Shown: positions 7,042 through 14,666 of the stretch, in pieces | Position numbering within the stretch: the first letter of the stretch is position 1 | Layout of the letters: every line of letters begins with the position of its first letter | Source: Bacilli bacterium | Lineage (GTDB): Bacteria; Bacillota_I; Bacilli_A; RF39; UBA660 | Assembly (NCBI GenBank): GCA_017519965.1 | Contig: JAFWRK010000016.1 | Location: 1 to 14,666 of the forward strand | DNA length: 14,666 nt | Reading direction: 5' to 3' | Program-made: the position numbers and the translations under genes | Notes under the pieces: generated by a model | Database searches by the model: none | What the model was told of the DNA's origin: nothing | Seen by the model: only the letters and a program-made list of their open reading frames with translations

Positions 7042-7833
7042 GTGAAAAAATACATCCATTATTGTTGGTTTGGAGATAAACCACTACCTAAATTAGCAAA
7101 AAAATGTATAGAGAGTTGGAAAAAGTATCTTCCAGGCTATGAAATAATTAAATGGAGTGAAGAAAACGTAGATTTAGAAGAATGTCCTTTTATCAAAGAA
7201 GCCTATGAGAATAAAAAATGGGCTTTTGTTGCTGACTACGCAAGAACAAGAGCGCTTAATGAGATGGGCGGAATATATTTTGATACAGATATGGAAGTAA
7301 CTAAAAATGTAGATGACCTATTAAAAAAAGGTTCATTTTTAGGTATAGAGGATACAGGTAATGTTAACTCTGCTGTATGGTATGAAAAAGAAGCAGGTGG
7401 ATATTTAAGTACCACATTATTAAAAAAATATAGAAGTTTTAAACACTTTGACCCAGACAATGCTTCTAATGTAAGTATTCCTTTATTAATAACAGAAATA
7501 TTAAATGATTTAGGATTTGATAGAAATAGAAAAGATATTCAAAAATTAGAACATGATATTTATATATATCCTAGAGATTATTTTTATCCATATTCATATA
7601 ATTGGGAAAATAATATGTTTACAGATAATACATGTATGATTCATTACTTTGATGCAAGTTGGATTCCACTTAAAGATAGAATAGAAATTAACATGGTAAG
7701 AAAAATTGGAAGAAATAGAACATTTAAAATATTACATGTTTACAGAAAAGGAAAAGACTATTTAAGAAAAGGTGCTAAGTTAGTTTTATATCCAGTAGTT
7801 TTATTAAAAGAAAAAATGATAAGAAAAAATTAA
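7042..7833 (+). CDS. DXD-motif (Gly_transf_sug / OCH1-like) capsular glycosyltransferase
   Basis: From the GTG at 7042 the product has 263 residues. It begins with the hallmark KYIHYCWFGDKPLP (3-16), followed by CIESWKKYLPGYEI (22-35), FVADYARTRALNEMGGIYFDTDMEV (62-86, metal-binding DXD at Asp81-Asp83), and HYFDASW (201-207). This is the sugar-binding-region DXD family (PF04488) common in capsule and surface-glycan loci. It should be a cytosolic enzyme using a nucleotide sugar. GTG 7042 is chosen because AGGAG (7028-7032) is 9 nt upstream; an in-frame TTG at 7033 directly abuts that site. The same leader, AGGAGTTGATAA, precedes the ATG at 12679. The stop follows an A-run (7824-7829), beyond which coding continues in the -1 frame, so a longer fusion product is possible. 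Confidence 0.9.
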   Translation: MKKYIHYCWFGDKPLPKLAKKCIESWKKYLPGYEIIKWSEENVDLEECPFIKEAYENKKWAFVADYARTRALNEMGGIYFDTDMEVTKNVDDLLKKGSFLGIEDTGNVNSAVWYEKEAGGYLSTTLLKKYRSFKHFDPDNASNVSIPLLITEILNDLGFDRNRKDIQKLEHDIYIYPRDYFYPYSYNWENNMFTDNTCMIHYFDASWIPLKDRIEINMVRKIGRNRTFKILHVYRKGKDYLRKGAKLVLYPVVLLKEKMIRKN

Positions 7834-8063
7834 TTACTGAAGACTATTTAAAAAATATAGATAATGCAATTGAACAAATTAATAAGTATAAAGATAAAGA
7901 ATATATAGCAATTCATAATGGAGAATGGTTTGGAGTAACAAGCGCTACTAAAGAGCTATTTGAAAATAGTGTAGACTGTAGAGAATTATATAGAAAAGAA
8001 GATATAAAAAGAGTAGGAGATGCTATCCTAGAAAATAACATTAAACAAGTAATATTTAGTGCA
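7824..8063 (+). other. Frameshift junction and start-less N-terminal coding stretch of the GT-B protein
   Basis: The heptamer A AAA AAT (7824-7830) lies in the zero frame of the preceding gene, one codon before its TAA. A -1 slip there, or one extra A, continues directly into an open frame (LITEDYLKNIDNA...) that runs without stop into the ATG at 8064. This stretch has protein-like composition (YIAIHNGEWFG, ELYRKEDIKRVGDAILENN) and aligns with residues about 10-70 of the neighbouring paralogous domain at 8859. The frame is closed upstream by TAA at 7776-7778 and has no ATG, GTG, TTG or CTG before 8064. The joined product would be about 602 residues. Explanations: programmed frameshift, a disabling one-base deletion, a sequence error, or an ATT/ATA start. 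Confidence 0.75.
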
Positions 8064-8849
8064 ATGAGTATAGGTGATAAAGATTTAGCAATCTATCTAA
8101 AAGAAAGAAATAATGATATTAAAATTAAATCATTCTGGCATGGAAGTCATTCTCAAATAATGGACTACTATGGATGGGCAAGAAACATAGAAATTATTAA
8201 TTTACATCGTGATGGAGTTATGGATGTAATGGGAACTTGTAAGAAGAGTTTAATTAACTTTTATGATAATGAAGGATTTAATAGTTGCTTTATTACTAAC
8301 AAAGTAACGACTGATGTAAAACCAGCAAAGAAAGATAAAAATAAAAAAGAAATACTTATTGGATTATATGCAGCAAAATGTGATGACTGGAGAAAAAATA
8401 TGTATTCACAAATGGCAGCTATATCAATGATAGATAATGCAGTAATTGATATGACTCCATTAAATGATGAAGCAGAAGCATTTGCAAAACTAATTGGAGT
8501 AAAAATACAAGGAGAAAAGAAATCGATTCCAAGAGATGAACTATTAAAAAGAATGTCTAAAAATGATGTTAACTTATACGTTACATATTCAGAGTGTGCA
8601 CCAATGTTACCACTAGAAAGTTTTGAAATGGGAGTACCTTGTATATCAGGTAATAATCATCACTATTTTAAAGATAGTGAACTAGAAAATTATATTGTAG
8701 TAAAAAATGAAGAAAGTCCAGAAGAAATAAAAAATACAATTCTAAATTGTATTAAAAATGAAGATAGAATTAAAAAAATGTATAAAGAGTTTAAAGATAA
8801 TAACTTAAAAGAAGCAAAAGAAGCAGTAGAAAAATTATTAAAGATGTAG
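8064..8849 (+). CDS. GT4-like (GT-B) glycosyltransferase domain; real N-terminus lies upstream
   Basis: From ATG 8064 the product has 261 residues, but coding sequence in the same frame extends back to about 7830, and this ATG has no Shine-Dalgarno site. The C-terminal half is a GT-B nucleotide-sugar domain: KKEILIGLYAAKCDDWRKN (94-112), then YVTYSECAPMLPLESFEMG (172-190), which holds an EX7E motif (Glu177, Glu185) as in retaining GT4 enzymes, and VPCISGN (191-197). The upstream part (including SFWHGSHSQIMDYYGW, 23-38) would complete the N-terminal Rossmann domain. Starting at 8064 would remove its first strand and helix, so the protein as conventionally called is probably not the natural product. 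It is paralogous to the N-terminal domain of the next gene. Sugar and acceptor unknown. The stop TAG overlaps the next gene's ribosome binding site. Confidence 0.78.
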   Translation: MSIGDKDLAIYLKERNNDIKIKSFWHGSHSQIMDYYGWARNIEIINLHRDGVMDVMGTCKKSLINFYDNEGFNSCFITNKVTTDVKPAKKDKNKKEILIGLYAAKCDDWRKNMYSQMAAISMIDNAVIDMTPLNDEAEAFAKLIGVKIQGEKKSIPRDELLKRMSKNDVNLYVTYSECAPMLPLESFEMGVPCISGNNHHYFKDSELENYIVVKNEESPEEIKNTILNCIKNEDRIKKMYKEFKDNNLKEAKEAVEKLLKM

Positions 8850-8858
8850 GTGAAGAAA

Positions 8859-10883
8859 ATGTATAACATAAAAGATAACATTATTTATAATAAAAAATAC
8901 TTAATAATAATATCTAAAATGTCTGAGAACTTATATGAAGCTTTTAATTACACATTTGGAAATACAATAGTAATGGATAACAATATAGATAATATTACTA
9001 GAATAAAAGATTTTATAAATAATAGTAATTTTAAAACATTAGTATTTGTAGATTACCAAGTGGAAAATGAAGAAGTAATTAATAGTTTAATAAAAAAACA
9101 TGATATTAAATTAGTATATACTAAAGCTTTAGGAGCACTTTCAGATGAATTCTTAAAGTATACATTTAATAATTTATACAATCTATATGAGAATGGTACT
9201 GCCAGTGAAATAGCTTTTTTAGATAAAGGACTTTATGAAACATTTAAACATAAAGGAGAAAATGTTAAATACATAAAACTAGATATAGAAAGAAATAAAA
9301 ATACTAGTAAAGATTATAATAAGAATGTAGTAGGACTATTAAATGATGAGCATAATCCAAGACATAGTTTCTACAATGAATTAAGTGCAGTAAAATTATC
9401 AAATAAGTTTATAGCTAAATTACCTAAACCTTGTAAAACTACAAAGAATTTCTTAAAACTATTTAATATTGATTATAACGTAGTTAAAAATAGTGAATTA
9501 GTAAACAATAACGAAATAAACTTATATGTTAATTTTACTGATAATGATGATACAGTTTTCTTAAGAAGCATGGATAATAATGTTCCATGTATAATGGGAA
9601 ACACAGAATTATTAGATAATTATAAAAAATTAAAAGATTATCTAGTAATGGATAGTGATGACGATATAGATGAAATAAAAGATAGAATGAATCTTGTATC
9701 TAAAAATAGAGAAGCAATATTAAAAGCATATGAAAAGTTTAGAGAAGATTATTCAAAAGAGTCGGCTAAACTAGCTAATGAATTTTTAGGTACAATAAAA
9801 AAAGAACAAGAAGATAAAAAATATGAAAAATTATTATCAGTAATAGTACCTGTATACAATACAGAAAAATTTATAGCTAATACATTAGATTCAATTATAG
9901 ATGCAGCAATTGATAATATGGAAATAATCGTAATAAATGATGGATCAAAAGATGATAGTGAAAAAATAATTAAAGAATATGTTAAAGATTTTCCAGAACT
10001 AATAAGATATATAAAACAAGATAATCATGGATTAGGAAATGTAAGAAACGTAGGATTAAAAGAAGCAAAAGGAAAATATATAGCTTCAATCGATTCAGAT
10101 GATACAATTAATATTAACTTTTTTGCAGATGCAGTAGAATATTTAGAAAATAATATAGATATAGTAGTTTATGATTGGCAATCAATTACAAATGAAGGAA
10201 CTTATCCAACACAAGCAATAGACTGGGTGTTTAATAAAAATGAATATAGTAAATATGAAGGATTACTTTATACAACAATAATGCCTTCAGCTTGTAACAA
10301 AATAGTTAAAAGAAGTCTATATGATGAACTAAATATCAAATATATAGAAGATAAATTTGAAGATTTAAGTACAACTCCATTTATCTTATTAAGAGCAGAA
10401 TCAATAAAATATATTAATAAGCCATATTATGAATACTATATAAGAAGTAATTCAATAATGAGAACAACACCAGGATATAGTATGATTGATGTCTTAAAAC
10501 TAGTAGAAGAAAGATTAAATAAATATAAAGAATATTTAAACGTAAATATAGATGACTTTAAATATTATACATATTCATGGAGAATAGAAGAATTAATAAT
10601 TAATCAACTTTATACAATAGATGAAAAAGAAATAAGTAATGTAACAGAATATATAAATAAAAATTTAAAGGAAACATTACTAGATATCTTTAACAATCCA
10701 AAATATAAAAGATTATTAAATGATTTAAAAGATGAAGATAAAAAATATATAGAAGAAAGAAATAAAGCTTTCGAAGAAAATAAATTAGATAAATATATTA
10801 AAAAAGCTAGAAAAGAAAATAACTATTTCAAATTAACTCCAGCAATTATATATTATGGATATAAAGAAGAATATAATTCTTAA
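8859..10883 (+). CDS. Two-domain protein: degenerate GT-B domain fused to a GT2 glycosyltransferase
   Basis: The product has 674 residues from ATG 8859. AGGTGA (8848-8853) is 5 nt upstream, and the GTG at 8850 overlaps that site, so it is not preferred. Residues 1 to about 312 resemble the GT-B domain encoded just upstream: VVGLLNDEHNPRHSFYNEL (157-175), LYVNFTDNDDTVFLRSM (222-238) and NVPCIMGN (241-248). The EX7E glutamates are replaced by Asp228 and Arg236, so this half is probably not catalytic. Residues 325 to about 540 are a GT2 domain: SVIVPVYNTEKFI (327-339), NDGSKDDS (360-367), IDSDD (411-415), ACNKIVKRSLY (478-488) and FEDLSTTPF (500-508). The rest is charged and helical. The GT2 half should transfer a sugar from a nucleotide donor; the N-terminal half may bind acceptor or partner. 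No membrane segment is seen. Confidence 0.88.
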   Translation: MYNIKDNIIYNKKYLIIISKMSENLYEAFNYTFGNTIVMDNNIDNITRIKDFINNSNFKTLVFVDYQVENEEVINSLIKKHDIKLVYTKALGALSDEFLKYTFNNLYNLYENGTASEIAFLDKGLYETFKHKGENVKYIKLDIERNKNTSKDYNKNVVGLLNDEHNPRHSFYNELSAVKLSNKFIAKLPKPCKTTKNFLKLFNIDYNVVKNSELVNNNEINLYVNFTDNDDTVFLRSMDNNVPCIMGNTELLDNYKKLKDYLVMDSDDDIDEIKDRMNLVSKNREAILKAYEKFREDYSKESAKLANEFLGTIKKEQEDKKYEKLLSVIVPVYNTEKFIANTLDSIIDAAIDNMEIIVINDGSKDDSEKIIKEYVKDFPELIRYIKQDNHGLGNVRNVGLKEAKGKYIASIDSDDTININFFADAVEYLENNIDIVVYDWQSITNEGTYPTQAIDWVFNKNEYSKYEGLLYTTIMPSACNKIVKRSLYDELNIKYIEDKFEDLSTTPFILLRAESIKYINKPYYEYYIRSNSIMRTTPGYSMIDVLKLVEERLNKYKEYLNVNIDDFKYYTYSWRIEELIINQLYTIDEKEISNVTEYINKNLKETLLDIFNNPKYKRLLNDLKDEDKKYIEERNKAFEENKLDKYIKKARKENNYFKLTPAIIYYGYKEEYNS

Positions 10884-10911
10884 TTATTTATAAAATGTGA
10901 GGTGAAGAAAA

Positions 10912-12624
10912 GTGAATAATACTAAAATAAAAAATATAATTGCATCATTTTTTATATACATAACACTATCTTTTTATTTAAACATTAATTATTTCAACAT
11001 ATTAAATATTTTTATCTTTATATCAATATTTATATTGTATGATAAGTTTAATCATTTGCATTCAAAAAAGAATATTCCTTTAACCTTAATTCTTTCAATT
11101 CTTTATAATGTTGGAGATATAGTAATCAAAAATATATATTCTCAAACAAATATATTTAAAGTCATTTTTTCATTTAAAAATTTGATATATTTTATTGGAT
11201 TATTTCTAATAATTCAATTAATCGTTTCAATATCGACATATTATCTTGAAAATATGAAAGTTAATTCAAAAAATAATTTTAAAAACAATTTTAAATTGTT
11301 TCTTCTATCATTTGTAATAATAATAATCCTAAATATTCCATATTTTATGAATTCATATCCAGGCTTAATTGCACCTGACAGTATTTATCAAATAATGCAA
11401 TTCAAACATATCATGCCTTTAACAGATTATCATCCTGTACTACATACATTATTCTTAAAATTAGGATTTAAAATTGGAGAAACTTTTTCAACCTCTGAAA
11501 ACTTTGGGGCAGCTTGTTCAACAATTATCCAAATGATTATAATGGCATCAATATATTCTTATTTTATAGTATTTCTAAATAAAAAGAAAATTAATAAGAA
11601 AATTATTGCTCTTTTAATTATATTATTTGGTGCGTTACCTATATATGCATTTTTTAGTTTATCTATGTGGAAGGATGTACTTTTTGGAGGCTTTTTTCTA
11701 CTATTTGTAATTCATTTATATAATTTATTAAATAGGAATGAAAATATAAAAATTCGTGACTATTTGTTTTTCATTATTATTTCATTATTATTGCTTCTAT
11801 TTAGAAATAATGCTATTTATATGTATATACTATTTATACCATTCTACTTATTTGCCTTTAGAAAAAAATGGTTACCTTCTTTTATATCTATTGTTTTAGT
11901 TGTATCATGCTTTTTAATGATAAAACATCCAATATATAATTACTATGGTGTAGAACGAAGCAAATCATGGGAGTACTTAGGTATACCTATTCAACAAGTT
12001 GGTAGAATGGCCTATAAAAATGTTAACTTTACTGAAGAAGAAAAAAATAAAATTGAAAAATTTATAACAATAGATAACTTAAAAAAAGACTATAATCCTA
12101 CATTTTCAGATGGTATCAAATTTAGTACTAATTTAAATCAAAACTATTTTGATAGTCACAATAAATCTTTTTTACTTTTATGGAAAGATCTTGTCCTAAA
12201 GCATTTTGATATTGCAGTAGAGAGTTACTTTGTTTCAACTGTTGGATATTGGTCACCTAATATTTCTATAAATGCAGTAGAGTTGGGAGTTACCAAAAAT
12301 TCAATAAACATTTATAATAAACCTTTGTTACCAAAAAAGATTTCGAAGTTCATCAATGGATTATATAATTTTCATATACCGGTTTTAAGTTTGCAATGGA
12401 ATCTAGGATTGGTTATTTGGTTGTTATTATTATGTGGAGTATCTACATATAGAATAAACAAAAAGTATTTTCTATTATTTATTCCATCAATAGGAATGTG
12501 GCTAACTTTAATGTTAGCTACTCCTGTTAGCGGTATGTTGAGATATATCTTTTGGGCATATACAACATTACCATTTTACGTATTATTACCATCAATTATA
12601 AATAATAAAAAACTTAAAAAGTAA
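10912..12624 (+). CDS. Polytopic membrane protein, DUF6020-like, candidate GT-C glycosyltransferase
   Basis: This 570-residue protein has roughly a dozen hydrophobic segments and a large loop near 330-490. Key motifs are NSYPGLIAPDSIYQ (147-160, Asp156), TDYHPVLHT (171-179), SMWKDVLFG (251-259), FRNNAIYMY (297-305) and QQVGRMAYKN. The layout (YPG...DS in the first outer loop, then D-x-H-P) resembles the DUF6020 family and, more broadly, GT-C enzymes that use a polyprenyl-phosphate sugar with an essential loop aspartate. If so, it would glycosylate a glycan or lipid outside the membrane. That role is inference. The GTG start follows GAGGTGA at a 6-nt spacing. The gene lies 28 nt after the two-domain glycosyltransferase and 54 nt before a paralogue. 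It uses more T-ending codons (ATT, TTT, CTT) than its ATA-rich paralogue, by eye. Confidence 0.8.
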   Translation: MNNTKIKNIIASFFIYITLSFYLNINYFNILNIFIFISIFILYDKFNHLHSKKNIPLTLILSILYNVGDIVIKNIYSQTNIFKVIFSFKNLIYFIGLFLIIQLIVSISTYYLENMKVNSKNNFKNNFKLFLLSFVIIIILNIPYFMNSYPGLIAPDSIYQIMQFKHIMPLTDYHPVLHTLFLKLGFKIGETFSTSENFGAACSTIIQMIIMASIYSYFIVFLNKKKINKKIIALLIILFGALPIYAFFSLSMWKDVLFGGFFLLFVIHLYNLLNRNENIKIRDYLFFIIISLLLLLFRNNAIYMYILFIPFYLFAFRKKWLPSFISIVLVVSCFLMIKHPIYNYYGVERSKSWEYLGIPIQQVGRMAYKNVNFTEEEKNKIEKFITIDNLKKDYNPTFSDGIKFSTNLNQNYFDSHNKSFLLLWKDLVLKHFDIAVESYFVSTVGYWSPNISINAVELGVTKNSINIYNKPLLPKKISKFINGLYNFHIPVLSLQWNLGLVIWLLLLCGVSTYRINKKYFLLFIPSIGMWLTLMLATPVSGMLRYIFWAYTTLPFYVLLPSIINNKKLKK

Positions 12625-12678
12625 TTATAAAAATATTGTTCAATAATTATATAAAAACAATTCATAGGAGTTGATAAA

Positions 12679-14388
12679 ATGAAAGAAAAACTAATAAATA
12701 ATAAAATAATAATAATTTTTATTATTAGTTTTTTTATTTATGTAACATTATGTTATCAAGATATATTACATCCATATAACATATTATCAATTTTTGTATT
12801 TATAACAATTTACTATGGGATTTATAATACTAAACTTAATCATATATATATGAAAGAATTTAGTATTATATCCTTAGGATTAAGTATCTTGTTAGTGCTA
12901 GGAAGAGTGTTATATAACTTAAGATATGATTCAGTTACCAATTTATTAAATGAATTTATTAGTATAAAGAGTTTAATATTCATTATAGGAATCTCATCAT
13001 TAATATACGTAATCTTTTCTATAGTATTAACAAGAATGATTAAATATAAAAGTAATACAAGCAACAATATTAATAATGTGTTTATGATTTCATTTATTAT
13101 TATGTTTGCAGTATACTTAGTATATTATCTTATATACTTTCCTGGTATATTAACTGGCGATTCAATAGATGAGATAAATATGATATTAGGCAATGTTACG
13201 TTAAATGACCACCATACAATATTTCACATAATATTTTTATATATTCCATTTAAAGTAACAAGTATATTTACAAATAATATAAATATATGTGTTGGAGTAA
13301 CTACATTAATGCAAGTTATTATTATGTCACTAATTCTCGCATATAGTATAAATTATCTATATAAGAGAAACACTCCAAAATATATACTTATTGGTATAAT
13401 TACTTATTATGCTTTGTTACCTATAAATGGCTTTTATAGTATTACTTTGTGGAAAGATATAATTTTTAGTTTATTAATAGTATTATTAACAATCGAATGT
13501 CAAAAACTAATAGAAAAGAAAAATAATATAACAATTAAAAATTCATATACATTTATTATTATCTCAATATTAGCAATATTATCGAGAAACAATGCTATAT
13601 ATATGTATATTATTCTAGCATTATTAACAATAATAATCTTTAGAAAAAGAATAATAACAGTATTGCTAATGTTTATAATAATATTTAGCACATATTTTAC
13701 AATAAAAGGACCTATATATAATTATTTTAATATAGCAAAATCATCATCATCAGAATATATTGCTATACCACTACAACAAATAGGCAGAATGGCATATAAA
13801 AATGTGAAGTTTACAAAGAATGAAGAAGAAGAGATAAACAAAGTGATACCTATTTCCAGATTAAGAGAATTATATAATCCTGAAATTGTGGATCCTATTA
13901 AATTTGATAAAGAATATAATAATAAAGTGTTCGAAAAAAACAAATTGAAATATTTTAAAATATGGTTAGGACTATGTATAAAACATCCAGTAGTAGCAGT
14001 AGAATCATATTTAACAAGTACACTAGGATATTGGTATCCAGGAGTAGAATACTGGGTAACAATAGATAAGATTGATTCCAATGATTTAGGAATTAAAAAT
14101 GTATCAATTATACCAGATAGTATTAGAGATAACTTTAGTAAAATAACAAGTTCTAATATTCCATTAGTAGGATTTACTAAATGTATAGGACTATGTATTT
14201 GGACAATATTATTATTTGCATATATAGCAATAAAAAGAAAAAGAAAAGAAGTATTATATAGCTTTATGCCAGTAATAGGTATATGGTTAACACTTCTTTT
14301 AGCAACACCAGTAATAGCAGAATTTAGATACATATATTGTGCATATTTATGTTTACCGATATACATAGGATTAATATATTCAAAATAG
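12679..14388 (+). CDS. Second DUF6020-like polytopic membrane protein, paralogue of the preceding gene
   Basis: The product has 569 residues, almost the same length as its neighbour, with the same motif order: YFPGILTGDSIDE (153-165, Asp161), NDHHTIFH (176-183), TLWKDIIFS (256-264), SRNNAIYMY (302-310), QQIGRMAYKN, and AVESYLTSTLGYWYPG in the second half. The shared motifs mark likely functional residues; elsewhere identity is modest, so the duplication is old or the two were acquired separately. The proline after the paired histidine in the first paralogue (DYHP) is a threonine here (DHHT), a possible specificity difference. Proposed role: membrane glycosyltransferase of GT-C type acting on lipid-linked sugars outside the cell; this is inference. 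The start ATG follows AGGAG, with the same AGGAGTTGATAA leader as the gene at 7042. A further membrane protein follows after 15 nt. Confidence 0.8.
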   Translation: MKEKLINNKIIIIFIISFFIYVTLCYQDILHPYNILSIFVFITIYYGIYNTKLNHIYMKEFSIISLGLSILLVLGRVLYNLRYDSVTNLLNEFISIKSLIFIIGISSLIYVIFSIVLTRMIKYKSNTSNNINNVFMISFIIMFAVYLVYYLIYFPGILTGDSIDEINMILGNVTLNDHHTIFHIIFLYIPFKVTSIFTNNINICVGVTTLMQVIIMSLILAYSINYLYKRNTPKYILIGIITYYALLPINGFYSITLWKDIIFSLLIVLLTIECQKLIEKKNNITIKNSYTFIIISILAILSRNNAIYMYIILALLTIIIFRKRIITVLLMFIIIFSTYFTIKGPIYNYFNIAKSSSSEYIAIPLQQIGRMAYKNVKFTKNEEEEINKVIPISRLRELYNPEIVDPIKFDKEYNNKVFEKNKLKYFKIWLGLCIKHPVVAVESYLTSTLGYWYPGVEYWVTIDKIDSNDLGIKNVSIIPDSIRDNFSKITSSNIPLVGFTKCIGLCIWTILLFAYIAIKRKRKEVLYSFMPVIGIWLTLLLATPVIAEFRYIYCAYLCLPIYIGLIYSK

Positions 14389-14403
14389 AAAAGAAGTGAT
14401 AAA

Positions 14404-14666
14404 ATGCTAAAACTATTATTAATTATATTTACAATTATTTCTAATATTACATTACTATTAATAACTGAAAAAAATAAAAATAATACTATAGCAAATATAA
14501 TTTTAATACTAACTATATCATCAATAGTTTTATTAACTAATATCACAATAACTAAATATGCATTTCTATATTTAATAAATAATATTTTATTATTAATTAA
14601 TAGTAAAACAGATGATAATTATTTTAAAAAACTAATATATAGATTTTACATATTATTATGTATATC
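14404..14666 (+). CDS. Membrane protein, N-terminal part (runs off right edge)
   Basis: An ATG at 14404 opens a frame of 87 codons that is still open at the window end. The visible part has a first hydrophobic helix (MLKLLLIIFTIISNITLLLI, residues 1-20), a short polar stretch (TEKNKNNT), a second helix (about 29-48), a third hydrophobic stretch (about 50-67) and a polar loop, SKTDDNYFKK. It begins 15 nt after the preceding stop codon, with a weak site, AGAAGTGATAA, that resembles other leaders in this operon. The position suggests another membrane component of the polysaccharide locus, perhaps a polymerase/ligase-like protein or a third membrane transferase, but no motif identifies a family. 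A minus-strand frame covering 14546-13722 overlaps it and looks like a shadow. Confidence 0.65.
   Translation, partial: MLKLLLIIFTIISNITLLLITEKNKNNTIANIILILTISSIVLLTNITITKYAFLYLINNILLLINSKTDDNYFKKLIYRFYILLCI

Noticed and set aside
8850..8858. GTG at 8850 as start of the two-domain glycosyltransferase
   Set aside because: It lies inside the AGGTGA ribosome binding site; ATG 8859 is correctly spaced, as in the parallel leader at 10912.
12625..12678. Terminator or promoter between the two DUF6020-like genes
   Set aside because: Only a weak ATTGTT/AACAAT inverted repeat (12635-12661) without a T tract is present, and no -10/-35 pair with sensible spacing was found.
663..14388. Mycoplasma-type code (TGA as tryptophan)
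   Set aside because: All genes are full length with TGG tryptophans, and no frame is interrupted by TGA. The one broken gene is a frame change, not a TGA stop.
13722..14546. Long open frame on the minus strand (274 codons)
   Set aside because: It lies antisense to the well-supported membrane protein gene at 12679 and the gene start at 14404, and matches no family. AT-rich hydrophobic coding sequence gives such shadows.

Overview
The window is very AT-rich (roughly a quarter G+C by eye), with strong AGGAGG-type ribosome binding sites, sigma-A-like promoters (TATAAT, often with an extended TG) and short U-tailed hairpin terminators. It uses the standard bacterial code: tryptophan is TGG throughout, and genes stop at TAA or TAG. 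This suggests a low-GC Firmicute, probably a host-associated member of the Bacilli/Erysipelotrichia or a relative. The species cannot be named from the sequence.

Layout: (1) the 5' part of a minus-strand membrane acyltransferase, running off the left edge (1-560); (2) a divergent GT2 glycosyltransferase (663-1604) with its own promoter and terminator; (3) a secreted GH25 lysozyme with a large array of wall-binding repeats (1711-3906), ending in a terminator; (4) a polysaccharide pyruvyl-transferase family protein (4054-5277), preceded by a strong promoter and a ~65-nt leader; (5) an ABC-2 exporter of the TagGH/Wzm-Wzt type (permease 5344-6156, ATPase 6168-6941) with its own promoter and terminator; (6) an operon starting at 7042 that holds a DXD-motif glycosyltransferase, a GT-B (GT4-like) domain encoded in the -1 frame, a two-domain glycosyltransferase, two large polytopic membrane proteins resembling DUF6020/GT-C enzymes, and the start of another membrane protein cut off by the right edge.

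Together this reads as part of a cell-surface polysaccharide or teichoic-acid-like locus. Cytoplasmic glycosyltransferases would build or branch the glycan, the pyruvyl transferase and acyltransferase would decorate it, the ABC transporter would export it, and the GT-C-like membrane proteins could add sugars outside the membrane. No initiating sugar-phosphate transferase, polymerase or sugar-nucleotide enzyme lies in the window, so the locus is either incomplete here or uses functions encoded elsewhere.

The most notable features are a start-less reading frame joined to the preceding glycosyltransferase at an A AAA AAT slippery run (7824-7830), and a neighbouring paralogous GT-B domain that has lost both glutamates of the EX7E motif while gaining a GT2 domain.
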